This document shows positions 26,386 to 34,978 of a DNA stretch of 64,000 nucleotides, one piece after another (position 1 is the first letter of the stretch; every line of letters begins with the position of its first letter). Below the pieces are notes generated by a model. It ran no database searches. It was given only the letters and a program-made list of their open reading frames with translations, and was not told where the DNA came from. Both the position numbers and the translations under genes were made by a program. The DNA lies in contig NC_023036.2 of NCBI RefSeq assembly GCF_000317305.3, forward strand, positions 4,650,001 through 4,714,000, given 5' to 3'. The DNA is from Mycolicibacterium neoaurum VKM Ac-1815D. Lineage in GTDB: Bacteria > Actinomycetota > Actinomycetes > Mycobacteriales > Mycobacteriaceae.

Positions 26386-27228
26386 GTGCCGTCAGACAAT
26401 CCGGCCATTGTTCTGCGGGACATCCTGCGAAAGGTCATGGGCACAGGGTCCGATGTCCACGCGTCCTGGGTGCACGTTCTCGGTGCAGATGTAGGAACCG
26501 ATGACTTTTCGCTTCGCCACTGCGAGATCATCGCAGTATGGCGCCAGGTATACGACCTGATCTTTGCGCTCCCTGAAGGCGACGACGACCGCAGCCAGTA
26601 TCTAGGGTTGATGTCGCACTACTACACCGCGATCGTGTACCCCGACGCCTGGACGAACCCCTCAAACAAGATGGCCACTCGGCTGATCGTGGATCAGTTG
26701 ACCGGTATCGCTTCAACCATAAAGTACCGTGCCTTGGCAGCGCCATCCCTAACGGATGATTCAATTGCTCGGCTGTACGAATCAATCACCGAATGGCGCG
26801 ACATTTTGGATCAAGCGGATTTCGAGGAGAAACTGAAGGCGGAGCTACACGCGCAAGTCGATCATCTCGAGTGGCTGCTCGATAACGTTAATCTTCTTGG
26901 TTCCAGCCCAGTTGTCGAGGCGAGTAAGAAGCTGGCCGGTACAAGCCTCGTCGCGATGCAGGCGAAGCCGTCTTTCGCGAAGAGAATTGGCAAGGCGACG
27001 GCAGCCGCTCTGGCTGCAATTGCTTTGTTCCACGCGGGTGTGGACGACGTGGTTGGTGTCATTGAAGGCGTCAGCGAAATGCGTCACGCAGTGGTGGAAA
27101 TTTTCAAGCCTCAGGACCAGCTCGAGCCTCCCCCGGCCATGAAAGAGCTCACGGCGGGCGGCATAGCTAATGATCCAGAAAGCCCCACGACCGACGACGG
27201 GTCGGAGGGCTGGCTGGGAGCACATTAG
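26386..27228 (+). CDS. hypothetical island protein with C-terminal hydrophobic helix
   Basis: 280 aa from GTG 26386, preceded by AGGGGGTGA; the open frame reaches back to 26254 but without a ribosome-binding site. Residues 1-190 look helical and soluble (WVHVLGADVG, IIAVWRQVYDLIFALPEG). A single hydrophobic helix at about 203-222 (TAAALAAIALFHAGVDDVVG) is followed by a Pro/Asp-rich tail. No family recognised. A soluble domain with one late membrane-active helix is seen in some toxin or abortive-infection effectors, but also in many unrelated proteins. Its stop overlaps the convergent helix-turn-helix gene by 4 bp. Confidence 0.6.
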   Translation: MPSDNPAIVLRDILRKVMGTGSDVHASWVHVLGADVGTDDFSLRHCEIIAVWRQVYDLIFALPEGDDDRSQYLGLMSHYYTAIVYPDAWTNPSNKMATRLIVDQLTGIASTIKYRALAAPSLTDDSIARLYESITEWRDILDQADFEEKLKAELHAQVDHLEWLLDNVNLLGSSPVVEASKKLAGTSLVAMQAKPSFAKRIGKATAAALAAIALFHAGVDDVVGVIEGVSEMRHAVVEIFKPQDQLEPPPAMKELTAGGIANDPESPTTDDGSEGWLGAH

Positions 27229-27464
27229 ACGATTTGTGCCTCACTCACTGTCGCCGTCTTCGCGGCCTCGCGCTCAGCGAGCCACTTGGCAAACCGCTTC
27301 TTCATCGGGGTGATGTCCTTGGCGGTGAACGCGTAGCGCGATCCTGAGCCGACAACCTCGTAGTCCTTGGACGCACGCAGGAACACGCTAAGCGTCTTCG
27401 GGCCAGTGCCGACCGTCTCAGCGACCTCGCGGGTCGTGAGCGTGGAGGGAGCGGGTGTGGTCAT
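27225..27464 (-). CDS. small helix-turn-helix DNA-binding protein, phage type
   Basis: 79 aa. TLTTREVAETVGTGPKTLSVFLR forms a MerR/excisionase-like winged helix-turn-helix, followed by GSRYAFTAKDITPMKKRF and a basic helix. Proteins of this form are common in mycobacteriophages and prophage-like islands, where they act as excisionase or repressor-like DNA binders (family knowledge; exact role not shown). ATG 27464 is preceded by AAAGGA; the frame extends to 27506 without support. It lies beside the integrase relic, so it may be a leftover of the same element. Confidence 0.65.
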   Translation of the reverse strand: MTTPAPSTLTTREVAETVGTGPKTLSVFLRASKDYEVVGSGSRYAFTAKDITPMKKRFAKWLAEREAAKTATVSEAQIV

Positions 27465-27576
27465 GTTCAGGTCCTTTCGTTCGAGTATGTTTCGAACGTA
27501 ATACAATCGTCGCCCGAACCTAACCCATACCGGCGGTAAGACTTTCGCTACGAATCCTCATCACGAGCAAAAGCTC

Positions 27577-28604
27577 CTAATTCTTCCTCCTGGCATGGTC
27601 GGACAGCGCCCCCACAATGTCGGCGATGGGCCCGAACGGGTGGTCGGCGTCGAGGTCCATCGTCAGTTCGCCATCAAGCTCGAACGTGTCAACTACCGTG
27701 CGACTCCCCTCAGTGTGCGATGTCCATACGACGCGAAAGCCCATCGGGCGCAGCCAGACGTTACGCGCCTCGGTGTCTTGTTCGTCCCACCACTCGGAGC
27801 AGAGTTCGCCCGTTGGTTCGGATCGCCATCCCGCGGGTTTCGCAGGTACAGAATTCAATTCGGGTTGACGTTCCGTCAACGCGGCGATGCGCTTGTCGAG
27901 TCTTTCACGCTAAGGTGTGCCGCGTTTGAAGGCACCTGTTCCAAGTTGGTCGGTGAGGTCAGCAAGTAGCTCGTTAGTCTCACCCAACTCTGTGGTGTGG
28001 TCATTACCGGCGAACCACACCCTTTGGCGGCGTTCGAGTGGACCAAGGTTCTGGAGAATCCTGCGTTCGAGTTCTTTGTCGGCCAACTACAACGAAATCG
28101 TGCGTTTGTCAGCACTGCTCCTTGTATTGCGCAGATGCACAACGGTATCGCGGCTTGCGTCCTGCCCTGCCCTGCCCTTGAGTCGACACACTGAGCGGCC
28201 ACACACGCGCAATACAGGATCCGAAGGAGCAGGCCAGAAGAGCGAGCGGTCGGCTCCTTGCGATTTTTCCGTCCCGATAGCTCCACACCGACACGATCGA
28301 ACATGTCACGGGACAGAACCGGTTCGGCTCGAATGATGGAAGATCCATCGTCACCCACGATGAGCACTTCCTGTCCGAGCACTTTCTTGCCCTTGGCGTC
28401 GCGCTGAAGTCGCCCCTGCGAATCCAACAATTGTTCGCGCGTGACAACGCGACCGGGCAACGTCGGGCACGTCAGAGCTCGTCTGAGCCGCCTGCTCGCG
28501 CCACCCCCAGCACTGTGCATCACAAGTGACAGGCTCCTGCCGTCAACCCCAACATCGAAGGTGGCCGTGATCGGCTCGCCCATTGCATCGTGAACACGAA
28601 ACAC
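27577..28604 (-). pseudogene. decayed large serine integrase (Bxb1-like), C-terminal half only
   Basis: Reading down the minus strand and stitching frames gives, from about 28475: PGRVVTREQLLDSQG, then SIIRAEPVLSRD, LLLRILYCA, a zinc-ribbon-like CRLKGRAG-RKPRYRC, LADKELERRILQNLGPLER, GNDHTTELGE, GTGAFKRGTP, LDKRIAALTERQPEL, SEWWDEQDTEARNVWLRPMG. This order matches the recombinase and zinc-ribbon/coiled-coil domains of Bxb1-type phage integrases. It is broken by an extra GT, an extra GGGCA repeat unit, one further frameshift and two in-frame TAGs. The N-terminal resolvase catalytic domain is absent. The first ~43 codons (28475-28604) are not integrase-like and may come from another broken gene. 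Confidence 0.85.
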
Positions 28605-28691
28605 TCGTCCCTCTTTCCTCGACGTCCAGTAATCGACACGGTCTCCGCGTCGTCTGACGATGGTTTAGGAGTGGGTTAGTACATTTGCAGA

Positions 28692-29744
28692 ATGGGCGAG
28701 ATCGAGCCGGGAAAAACGAACAAACCTGAGCGGTTCGACCCGCTCCTCAAGGCCGCGATGTGGTCAGTTGGCGCCGGAGTAACAGTGCTTGCGGTCCTAG
28801 CAGTGTTGGCTTCCACGATTCCGTGGGACGGGTTCTGGCGCGGAGCAGGCCAACCCTACGCGACGACTTTGGCAGCGCTGGCCGCCATTTCGGCGGCAGC
28901 GATCGCCCTCCACAACAGCCGGACGCAGTTGGAGGAGTTGCGCGAACAACGCAAACAAGATCAAACACGCTATGAGGAACAGCGGGATCGAGACCAGAAG
29001 CGGTACGAGGAGCAGCGCGACCAGGATCAGGATCGATGGTTCGACCAAAGGCGTAGGGACGACATCAGGGAGCTACGACGGAGATTCGCGGAAGCCACGC
29101 AACAACTAGCCGACGATCGGCCGACAGTACGACGCTCCGGCGTTTACTCAATGATGGCGCTCGTTCAGGATTGGCGCGATCTGGGACAAGCGGCCGAAGC
29201 GAGAGTGTGCCTCGGCGTGCTCGGGGCTTATGTGGCAACTCCGAACCCTACCTACTCGGAGGAGCAGGGGGTACACAGACCCGAGGCCGGCTCGGATGGA
29301 CCGATTCGCGCTCTGATCGTGTCAGTCTTCTGCGAGGATGGAGCGCCAGAGTGCGTTGGCGAGTTCGACTCCTGCAACCTGCTCGAGTACGCAGACCTCC
29401 GCGCGGTTGAATTCTTGGGAATCACATTTAATAACGTGATGTCTCTTAGCGGCGCGAAACTTAATGGTGCCGACTTCATCGGCGCAACGCTGCCCGATCG
29501 AATGGATTTTTCCTACGCGAAGTTGGACTACGCATGGTTGCCAAGTGTGAATCTTCGGCACGCGGATTTTGGGGGGGCATCCCTGAGAAGCGCTCATTTC
29601 GATCGAGCCCAGTTGCATGACGCAGATTTTCGGTTCTCGATGCTTGATGAAACAAGCTTTGAGGAAGTGACCTACAACAAGGGAACCAGCTGGCCGGACG
29701 GCTTTTCACCGCCTGAGACTGCGGTCCTTTCCACCAAGGTTTAA
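28692..29744 (+). CDS. membrane-anchored pentapeptide-repeat protein with hendecad coiled coil
   Basis: 350 aa. Two hydrophobic helices (residues about 24-45 and 54-72) are followed by three tandem 11-residue charged repeats (DQTRYEEQRDR, DQKRYEEQRDQ, DQDRWFDQRRR; 28959-29057) predicting a coiled-coil stalk. A helical linker follows, then about 18 pentapeptide repeats of the A(D/N)LXX type (about 228-325, e.g. YADLR, NGADF, HADFG, RAQLH, DADFR). The architecture suggests an oligomeric membrane protein displaying a right-handed quadrilateral beta-helix, most likely in the cytosol. Unlike MfpA, it is membrane-tethered. Role unknown; part of the accessory island. Confidence 0.8.
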   Translation: MGEIEPGKTNKPERFDPLLKAAMWSVGAGVTVLAVLAVLASTIPWDGFWRGAGQPYATTLAALAAISAAAIALHNSRTQLEELREQRKQDQTRYEEQRDRDQKRYEEQRDQDQDRWFDQRRRDDIRELRRRFAEATQQLADDRPTVRRSGVYSMMALVQDWRDLGQAAEARVCLGVLGAYVATPNPTYSEEQGVHRPEAGSDGPIRALIVSVFCEDGAPECVGEFDSCNLLEYADLRAVEFLGITFNNVMSLSGAKLNGADFIGATLPDRMDFSYAKLDYAWLPSVNLRHADFGGASLRSAHFDRAQLHDADFRFSMLDETSFEEVTYNKGTSWPDGFSPPETAVLSTKV

Positions 29745-29781
29745 TTGGAAACAGTCGAGCACGCGACCGTCCACATTCCCG

Positions 29782-29840
29782 CGAGCGTGCGCCTTCTCTC
29801 CTGCGAACCCGGCGTGTTGGGGTGCAGACACGCACGTTCG
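29782..29840. repeat. 59-bp palindromic dispersed repeat, copy 2
   Basis: Same length and plan as the copy at 8419-8477 but inverted: terminal arms CGAGCGTGCG (29782-29791) and CGCACGTTCG (29831-29840, one mismatch), with an inner stem GCGTGTT (29812-29818) and GACACGC (29827-29833) and an 8-base loop. It lies between two convergent genes, at the right edge of the accessory island. Confidence 0.75.
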
Positions 29841-29853
29841 CCGGAAACGGGAG

Positions 29854-31164
29854 CTAGCGGATTGCTTCGTAGCGGCGCAGCGCCTCCTTGCGCTCGGCGC
29901 TGTGGTCGACCATCGGCTCGGGGTAGTCGGCGCTGCCGTACTCGGGCACCCAGCGCCGCACATACGCCCCGTCGGGGTCGAACTTCTTGCCCTGGGTGTC
30001 GGGGTTGAACACCCGGAAGTACGGGGCGGCGTCGGTGCCGCAGCCGGCGGCCCACTGCCAGCCGTGCTGATTGCTGGCCATGTCCCCGTCGACCAGCTGC
30101 TCCAGGAACCAGCGCGCGCCCCACTGCCACGGCAGGTGCAGATCCTTCACCAGGAATGACGCGGTGATCATCCGGACCCGGTTGTGCATGAACCCACTCT
30201 CGGCGAGCTGGCGCATCCCGGCATCGACGATTCCGAAACCGGTCTTACCGGCCTTCCAGGTCTCGAACCGCCGCTTGGCGTCCGCGTCCTCGTCCACCGC
30301 GATCGCGTCGAAGGCCTTGTTCCAGTTCCACCAGACGCTACGCGGCCACGAATCCAGCACCGTGGCATAGAAGTCGCGGAACGCCAGTTCCCGCAGATAG
30401 GCCTGCGGGCCCTCCCCCGACGTCAGGTCGGCGGCCATGGTGCGCGGATGGATGGCGCCGAACTTCAGATGCGCCGACATGCGGCTGATGCCCTCGATAT
30501 CGGGGCGGTTGCGGTCATCGCCGTAGTCGGCAATCTTGTTCTTGACGAACGATTTCCACGCCTTGCGCGCGGCGGTCTCCCCCGCCGGCAGATCCAGCTG
30601 CGCCACCCCGTCGGGGATATCGGCGGCCTTGGCGGCACGGCCGACGTCGCTCGGGTCGATCCACGTCGCACTCTTGGGCCCGGTCTTGGCCGGTGCCCGC
30701 CAGCCATGCTCGCGCCAGGCCCGAAAGTACGGGGTGAAGACCTTGTAGGGAGTCCCGTCATCCTTGGTGACCCGCCCCGGGGAGACCAGATACGGCGAGC
30801 CGCTCTCCTCCAGCGGGATATCGCCGAGGGCCTCGCGCACCGCGGCATCGCGGCGCTTCCCGTACGGCGAGAAATCACCGGAGACGTGCACCGCCGAGGC
30901 CTCGATCGCCTTGGCCAGCGCGGGGATTCGCTCCTGGGCCCGGCCCTCGGTGACCAGCAGCCTGCCGTCGAGCTGATCGTGGACATCGCGCAACGCGTCG
31001 TAGAGGTACTGCAGCCGTCGCGGGCCCGAACTGGCGTGCAGCCGCGGATCGAGCACGTAACAGGCCAGCACCTCGCCGTCCTTGTCGGCAGCGTCCAGCA
31101 GGGCGGGCAGATCGTGCAACCGCAGGTCGCGCCGGAACCACAGCAACGTAGGCATGCCCTTCAT
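29854..31164 (-). CDS. phr: deoxyribodipyrimidine photolyase
   Basis: 436 aa class I CPD photolyase: blue-light repair of pyrimidine dimers. The N-terminal photolyase domain (LLWFRRDLRLHDLPAL) binds the antenna chromophore and the helical C-terminal domain binds FAD, with SRMSAHLKFGAIHPR, LRELAFRDFY, and the flavin-binding TGFGIVDAGMRQL, NRVRMITASFLVKDL, and DGDMASNQHGWQW. The start is ATG 31164 or ATG 31155. It is the first ordinary chromosomal gene to the right of the island. Confidence 0.95.
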   Translation of the reverse strand: MKGMPTLLWFRRDLRLHDLPALLDAADKDGEVLACYVLDPRLHASSGPRRLQYLYDALRDVHDQLDGRLLVTEGRAQERIPALAKAIEASAVHVSGDFSPYGKRRDAAVREALGDIPLEESGSPYLVSPGRVTKDDGTPYKVFTPYFRAWREHGWRAPAKTGPKSATWIDPSDVGRAAKAADIPDGVAQLDLPAGETAARKAWKSFVKNKIADYGDDRNRPDIEGISRMSAHLKFGAIHPRTMAADLTSGEGPQAYLRELAFRDFYATVLDSWPRSVWWNWNKAFDAIAVDEDADAKRRFETWKAGKTGFGIVDAGMRQLAESGFMHNRVRMITASFLVKDLHLPWQWGARWFLEQLVDGDMASNQHGWQWAAGCGTDAAPYFRVFNPDTQGKKFDPDGAYVRRWVPEYGSADYPEPMVDHSAERKEALRRYEAIR

Positions 31165-31197
31165 GCTGCCCCGTGCGCTGGCCCGGCAAACCTCGCC

Positions 31198-32406
31198 CTA
31201 CAGCGGGTCACGCGCCGCCGGGCACGACATGCAGCGCGGACCGCCGCGACCGGTGCCCAGCTCCGATGCCGCGATCGGCAGCACCTCGATACCGGAGTCG
31301 GCGAGCCGGGTGTTGGTCTCGGTGTTGCGTTCGTAGGCGACCACGACACCGGGCGCCACGGCCAGGGTGTTGTTGCCGTCGTCCCACTGCTCACGTTCGG
31401 CGGTCACCGGGTCCAGCCCGGTGTCGATGACGCGCAGCTTGCCGATGCCCATGGCGTCGGCGGCGGCCTCGACGAACGGCGCCGCCCGGTCGATCTTCAC
31501 TCCCCCACCGTCGACCTTGTGAATGGTGAACGCCGACAACGAGTCCACGATGTTCGGGTACATGACCACGGCATCGGCGTCGACCATGGTGCAGACGGTG
31601 TCCAGATGCATCTGGGCCCGTTCCTGCGCGATCGGCACGGCCAGCACCGTATGCGCTAGATCATCGTCGAACAGGCTGCGGGCCAGGGCCTCGGCACCGG
31701 CCGGGGTGGTGCGCTCCCCGACGCCGACGGCGACCACCCCGGGGGCCAGCAGCAGCACGTCACCGCCCTCGACCGGGGCCGACCGCGATTCGTAGGCCCG
31801 CCGCACGCCGAGGAACCGCGGATGGTGGGCATAGATCAAGTCGGTCAGCGAGGTCTCGCGGACCCGCGCGGGCAGGGCCAGCGAGGTGATGGCCACCCGC
31901 GGTCCGATCCAGAACGACGAGTCGCGGGTGAACAGCAGGTTGGGCAGCGGGTCGATGACGAAGTCGCCACCGTGGTGCATGCGGCGCACCAGCGAGAACT
32001 CGGTGGAGGCGAACGGTAGTTCGTCGAAGGTCATGCCTGCCATCAGCACGTGCGCCAACGCGTCCGGTTCGAGCGTTCGCAGGTACGCCGAAAGCTCTTG
32101 GGCCAATGGGATTCCCAGTCGACGGGGGTCGACGGCGGCGGAGATGCCGTGCATCCGGGCGGCACCGGAGGCCAGCGCCTGGGCCAGGAGATCACCCAGT
32201 AGCAGCACCTCGACCCCGCGCGAGGCCAGCAACGCCGCGAACGCGTCGTGTTCCTCTTGGGCCTTGGCGACCCAGGGCAGCCCGTCGAACAACAGGGTGT
32301 CGTTGTTGCGCGGGGTGAGCCGCTGCAACTCCGCGCCGGGACGGTGCAGGATCACCGTCCGCAGCCTGCCGACCTCCGAATTGGATCCCAGCGGTATCGC
32401 TTCCAC
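31198..32406 (-). CDS. arcA: arginine deiminase
   Basis: 402 aa; converts arginine to citrulline and ammonia. The catalytic Cys is in the C-terminal GGPRCMSCPAARDPL, and other guanidino-group active-site parts are FTRDSSFWIG and the HLDT loop (QMHLDTVCTMVD). GTG start at 32406. No arcB or arcC follows, so a complete ADI ATP-yielding pathway is not encoded here; ammonia production for acid resistance is a more likely role. Divergent from soxR with a SoxR-type box between them. Confidence 0.95.
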   Translation of the reverse strand: MEAIPLGSNSEVGRLRTVILHRPGAELQRLTPRNNDTLLFDGLPWVAKAQEEHDAFAALLASRGVEVLLLGDLLAQALASGAARMHGISAAVDPRRLGIPLAQELSAYLRTLEPDALAHVLMAGMTFDELPFASTEFSLVRRMHHGGDFVIDPLPNLLFTRDSSFWIGPRVAITSLALPARVRETSLTDLIYAHHPRFLGVRRAYESRSAPVEGGDVLLLAPGVVAVGVGERTTPAGAEALARSLFDDDLAHTVLAVPIAQERAQMHLDTVCTMVDADAVVMYPNIVDSLSAFTIHKVDGGGVKIDRAAPFVEAAADAMGIGKLRVIDTGLDPVTAEREQWDDGNNTLAVAPGVVVAYERNTETNTRLADSGIEVLPIAASELGTGRGGPRCMSCPAARDPL

Positions 32407-32420
32407 GTTCAGAACGTTAA

Positions 32421-32436
32421 CTCAACTATGGTTGAG
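32421..32436. promoter_or_regulatory. SoxR-type operator between arcA and soxR
   Basis: Perfect inverted repeat CTCAAC-TATG-GTTGAG, which fits the known SoxR box pattern (CCTCAA...TTGAGG) and lies in the 34-bp gap between the divergent arcA and soxR start codons. It could control both genes. The soxR ATG is only 5 bp from the box, so the soxR mRNA may be leaderless. Confidence 0.7.
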
Positions 32437-32440
32437 GTGT

Positions 32441-32872
32441 ATGGAGACACTTGAGCTCACACCCGGTGAGATGGCCCGCCGCAGCGGGGTGGCCGTGTCT
32501 GCGCTGCACTTCTACGAGCGCGAGGGTCTCATCGTGTCGCGGCGCACATCGGGCAATCAGCGCCGCTATCGGCGCGAGACCCTGCGCCGGGTGGCCTTCA
32601 TCCGGATGTCGCAGCGTCTGGGCATTCCGCTGGCCCGCATCCGCGACGCGCTGGCCACCCTGCCCGAGGACCGGGTGCCCACCAGTAAGGACTGGGCGCG
32701 GTTGTCGGCCGGGTGGCGCGAGGACATCGACGCACGGATCCTGCATCTGCAGCGTTTGCGCGACAATCTCGCCGGGTGCATCGGGTGCGGATGCCTGAGC
32801 CTGAAGGCGTGCCGGCTGGCCAACCCCGACGACGTGCTGGCCGATCAGGGGCCCGGCGCGGCCAACCTGTGA
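32441..32872 (+). CDS. soxR: redox-sensitive transcriptional activator SoxR
   Basis: 143 aa MerR-family regulator. The helix-turn-helix is GEMARRSGVAVSALHFYERE (residues about 8-27), then the dimerisation helix, and the [2Fe-2S] cluster cysteines in CIGCGCLSLKAC near residue 110-121 that define SoxR. SoxR senses redox-cycling compounds by cluster oxidation. ATG 32441 is used; the frame runs back through arcA antisense but without conserved sequence. Actinobacterial SoxR regulons are usually small and local, consistent with the box in front of arcA. Confidence 0.93.
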   Translation: METLELTPGEMARRSGVAVSALHFYEREGLIVSRRTSGNQRRYRRETLRRVAFIRMSQRLGIPLARIRDALATLPEDRVPTSKDWARLSAGWREDIDARILHLQRLRDNLAGCIGCGCLSLKACRLANPDDVLADQGPGAANL

Positions 32873-32902
32873 TATCGAACGTCTGTGCGATAGCCTTGGT
32901 TC

Positions 32903-33511
32903 GTGTCACTGGCCGTTCAGGGGTCGCTCTTCGACCATTCGGAGCGTCGGAGCCTGGGTGCGGGCGCCTGGATCGACGTGCGTGCGGGCTGGCTCAACGG
33001 TTGGTTGGACGATGACAAGACGCTGTTCGACGAGCTGCTGACCGCCATCCCGTGGCGTGCCGAGCGTCGGCAGATGTACGAGCGGGTGCTCGACGTGCCG
33101 CGTCTGGTCAGCTTTCACGATCTGACCGCCGCCCCCGCCCCACATCCGGCCATCGCCCGGCTGCGGGTCCGGCTCAACGACATCTACGCGGGCGAACTCG
33201 GCGAACCGTTCACCAGCGCGGGCCTATGCCTGTATCGCGACGGCACCGACAGCGTGGCCTGGCACGGCGACACCGTCGGACGCAGTAGCACCGAGGACAC
33301 CATGGTGGCCATCGTCAGCCTCGGTGCGCGCCGGGTGTTCGCGATGCGCCCGCGCGGCGGCGGACGGAGCCTGCGGTTGCCCCAGGCCCACGGCGACCTG
33401 CTGGTGATGGGCGGCTCGGCGCAGCGAACCTGGGAGCACGCGGTGCCCAAGACGGCCCGGCCGACCGGGCCGCGGATCAGCATCCAGTTCCGGGTGCGCG
33501 ACGTTCGCTAA
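32903..33511 (+). CDS. alkB: AlkB-type 2-oxoglutarate/Fe(II) dioxygenase
   Basis: 202 aa DNA-repair or RNA-repair demethylase family. The iron ligands are visible as WHGD (His-x-Asp, about residue 119) and the distal His in WEHAVPKT, with the 2-oxoglutarate-binding Arg in GPRISIQFR. The nucleotide-recognition lid (VPRLVSFHD...AGLCLYRDG) is present. GTG start at 32903, 30 bp after soxR. The stop overlaps the convergent lipoprotein gene. Substrate within the AlkB family (methylated DNA or RNA) cannot be told from sequence. Confidence 0.9.
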   Translation: MSLAVQGSLFDHSERRSLGAGAWIDVRAGWLNGWLDDDKTLFDELLTAIPWRAERRQMYERVLDVPRLVSFHDLTAAPAPHPAIARLRVRLNDIYAGELGEPFTSAGLCLYRDGTDSVAWHGDTVGRSSTEDTMVAIVSLGARRVFAMRPRGGGRSLRLPQAHGDLLVMGGSAQRTWEHAVPKTARPTGPRISIQFRVRDVR

Positions 33512-34170
33512 GTCCGCCCGGCCCGGACGTCCTCGACCGCGGCGGTGAGCATCTCGCGGGCCTTCTCGGTGTCCACCGGGGCCACCGGGGTGTTCGGCAC
33601 CACCAGCGGATTGGCGGTCACGATGACCATGAAGCTGTCGAAGTTCGCGACGTAATTGAACAGTTCGCCGCTGCGCGGCTTGCCGTCGACGGTGGTCTGC
33701 ACGACGCGATGAGTGCCGAGCACGCGGGCACCCTCGATCTGCGGGGACTCCACCACCTCCACCAGGCCGCGCACCCCCGGTCCGCCGAACGCGACCTTCT
33801 GGCAGTCGGGGCCCGGGTCGTTGGGGGGCACCGGCTCGGAGGTCTGCACCGCGATGGCGATGAACCGGTTGCCCTTGCCCTCTGCGGTGGTGGCGGCCAT
33901 ATTGCCCTGCGCGCCTTCGGGAATGGCCAGGCCCGAAGCGAATTTCGCGCAGGCCGCCGGTTCGATCGTGACCCCGGCGGGCACGTTCTGCGGTGCCAGC
34001 ATCTTCGGGTCGATACCGGTCGGGCCCGTGGTGGTGACCTGAAAGCCCGAGTCGAAGACCGATTTCACGGCGAAGACGCCGGCGATATCGGCTTTCGGCG
34101 AGTCGGCGGAGGAGCACGCCGTCAAGGCGGCAGCACAGGTAACCAGGGCCAGCGCCCGTGACGTCAGCAT
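33508..34170 (-). CDS. DUF5642-like lipoprotein
   Basis: 220 aa from ATG 34170. Signal peptide LTSRALALVTCAAALTACSS with a lipobox Cys, then a secreted domain with two Cys (PAACAKF, GPDCQKV) and a C-terminal helix. Similar mycobacterial proteins carry the DUF5642 label; function unknown. The frame extends ten codons upstream, but the shorter start gives a regular signal peptide. It forms a minus-strand pair with the next lipoprotein gene, whose stop is 10 bp away; the two show a similar plan and may be duplicates. Confidence 0.8.
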   Translation of the reverse strand: MLTSRALALVTCAAALTACSSADSPKADIAGVFAVKSVFDSGFQVTTTGPTGIDPKMLAPQNVPAGVTIEPAACAKFASGLAIPEGAQGNMAATTAEGKGNRFIAIAVQTSEPVPPNDPGPDCQKVAFGGPGVRGLVEVVESPQIEGARVLGTHRVVQTTVDGKPRSGELFNYVANFDSFMVIVTANPLVVPNTPVAPVDTEKAREMLTAAVEDVRAGRT

Positions 34171-34180
34171 CGCCGCCAAT

Positions 34181-34858
34181 CTACCCGGCCGCCTGCGCAC
34201 TCCCGGTGATCTCGTGGGTCGCCGAGATCAACAGCCGACCCGCGACGTCCGGCCCGAGCTCCGGCAGCGCCGAGCCGGGATCGGTGACGACGGTGATGGT
34301 GACGACGTAGCCGGGACTCGGGTAGGCGATCGCGGTATCGGCGTGGGAACGGGTTTCGGTGCCACCCTCCACCACGGTGGTGGCCACGGTGGCCATGGCC
34401 GCGGTGGGTGTGCCGGGGATGTCCGGGGCGGCGATCGCGGTGACCGTCGCGGTGGTGCGACCGCCCCGCAACGTCCAGATCTCGCAGCCGGACGGGATGG
34501 CGGCGACGGGTCCGGGGCCGGCCACCACGGCGTGGATGATGCCCCCGGGCCCGGAGGCCGACCAGCCGTGTATCGGCGCACCCGCGCCCGGGTCGGCCAA
34601 CACCGCGCATCGTTCGGGTTCGGCGGCCCAACCCGCCGTGATGCCCCAGAAGCCGGCCGGCGCGGCATTGCCGTCGAGCGGGGTGACCTCGTACCCCGGT
34701 GGAAGATCGGCCTGAACACGCTGCACCGCAGCGGGATTCACCACCTCGGCGGTCGGCGCACCCGAACCGTCTGCCTGTTCGGTCGGCGGGGCGGGCGCGG
34801 GGGCGGCGCAGGCGCTGATCACCAGCACCGCGCCAAGGCCCATCGCGTAGCCACGCAC
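34181..34858 (-). CDS. secreted lipoprotein, paralogue of the neighbouring DUF5642-like gene
   Basis: 225 aa from GTG 34858 (ATG 34843 possible). The leader GYAMGLGAVLVISACAAP ends in a lipobox Cys. The mature part is Pro/Ala-rich, then folds with QADLPPGYEV, GGIIHAVVAGP and a Cys pair. The long open frame upstream (to 35467) is antisense to the lpqN-like gene and is not coding. Function unknown; probably co-transcribed with the downstream lipoprotein gene. Confidence 0.75.
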   Translation of the reverse strand: MRGYAMGLGAVLVISACAAPAPAPPTEQADGSGAPTAEVVNPAAVQRVQADLPPGYEVTPLDGNAAPAGFWGITAGWAAEPERCAVLADPGAGAPIHGWSASGPGGIIHAVVAGPGPVAAIPSGCEIWTLRGGRTTATVTAIAAPDIPGTPTAAMATVATTVVEGGTETRSHADTAIAYPSPGYVVTITVVTDPGSALPELGPDVAGRLLISATHEITGSAQAAG

Positions 34859-34978
34859 ACCGCCTGTGTTACCACACCGACGCCCGGGTGTGGATCGCGA
34901 AACGCGTTTCCCGACATGCCGTCGGTTTCCGTCCCGCCCTGTAACGTCCGATCCGAGATTCGACGGACAGGAGAACCG

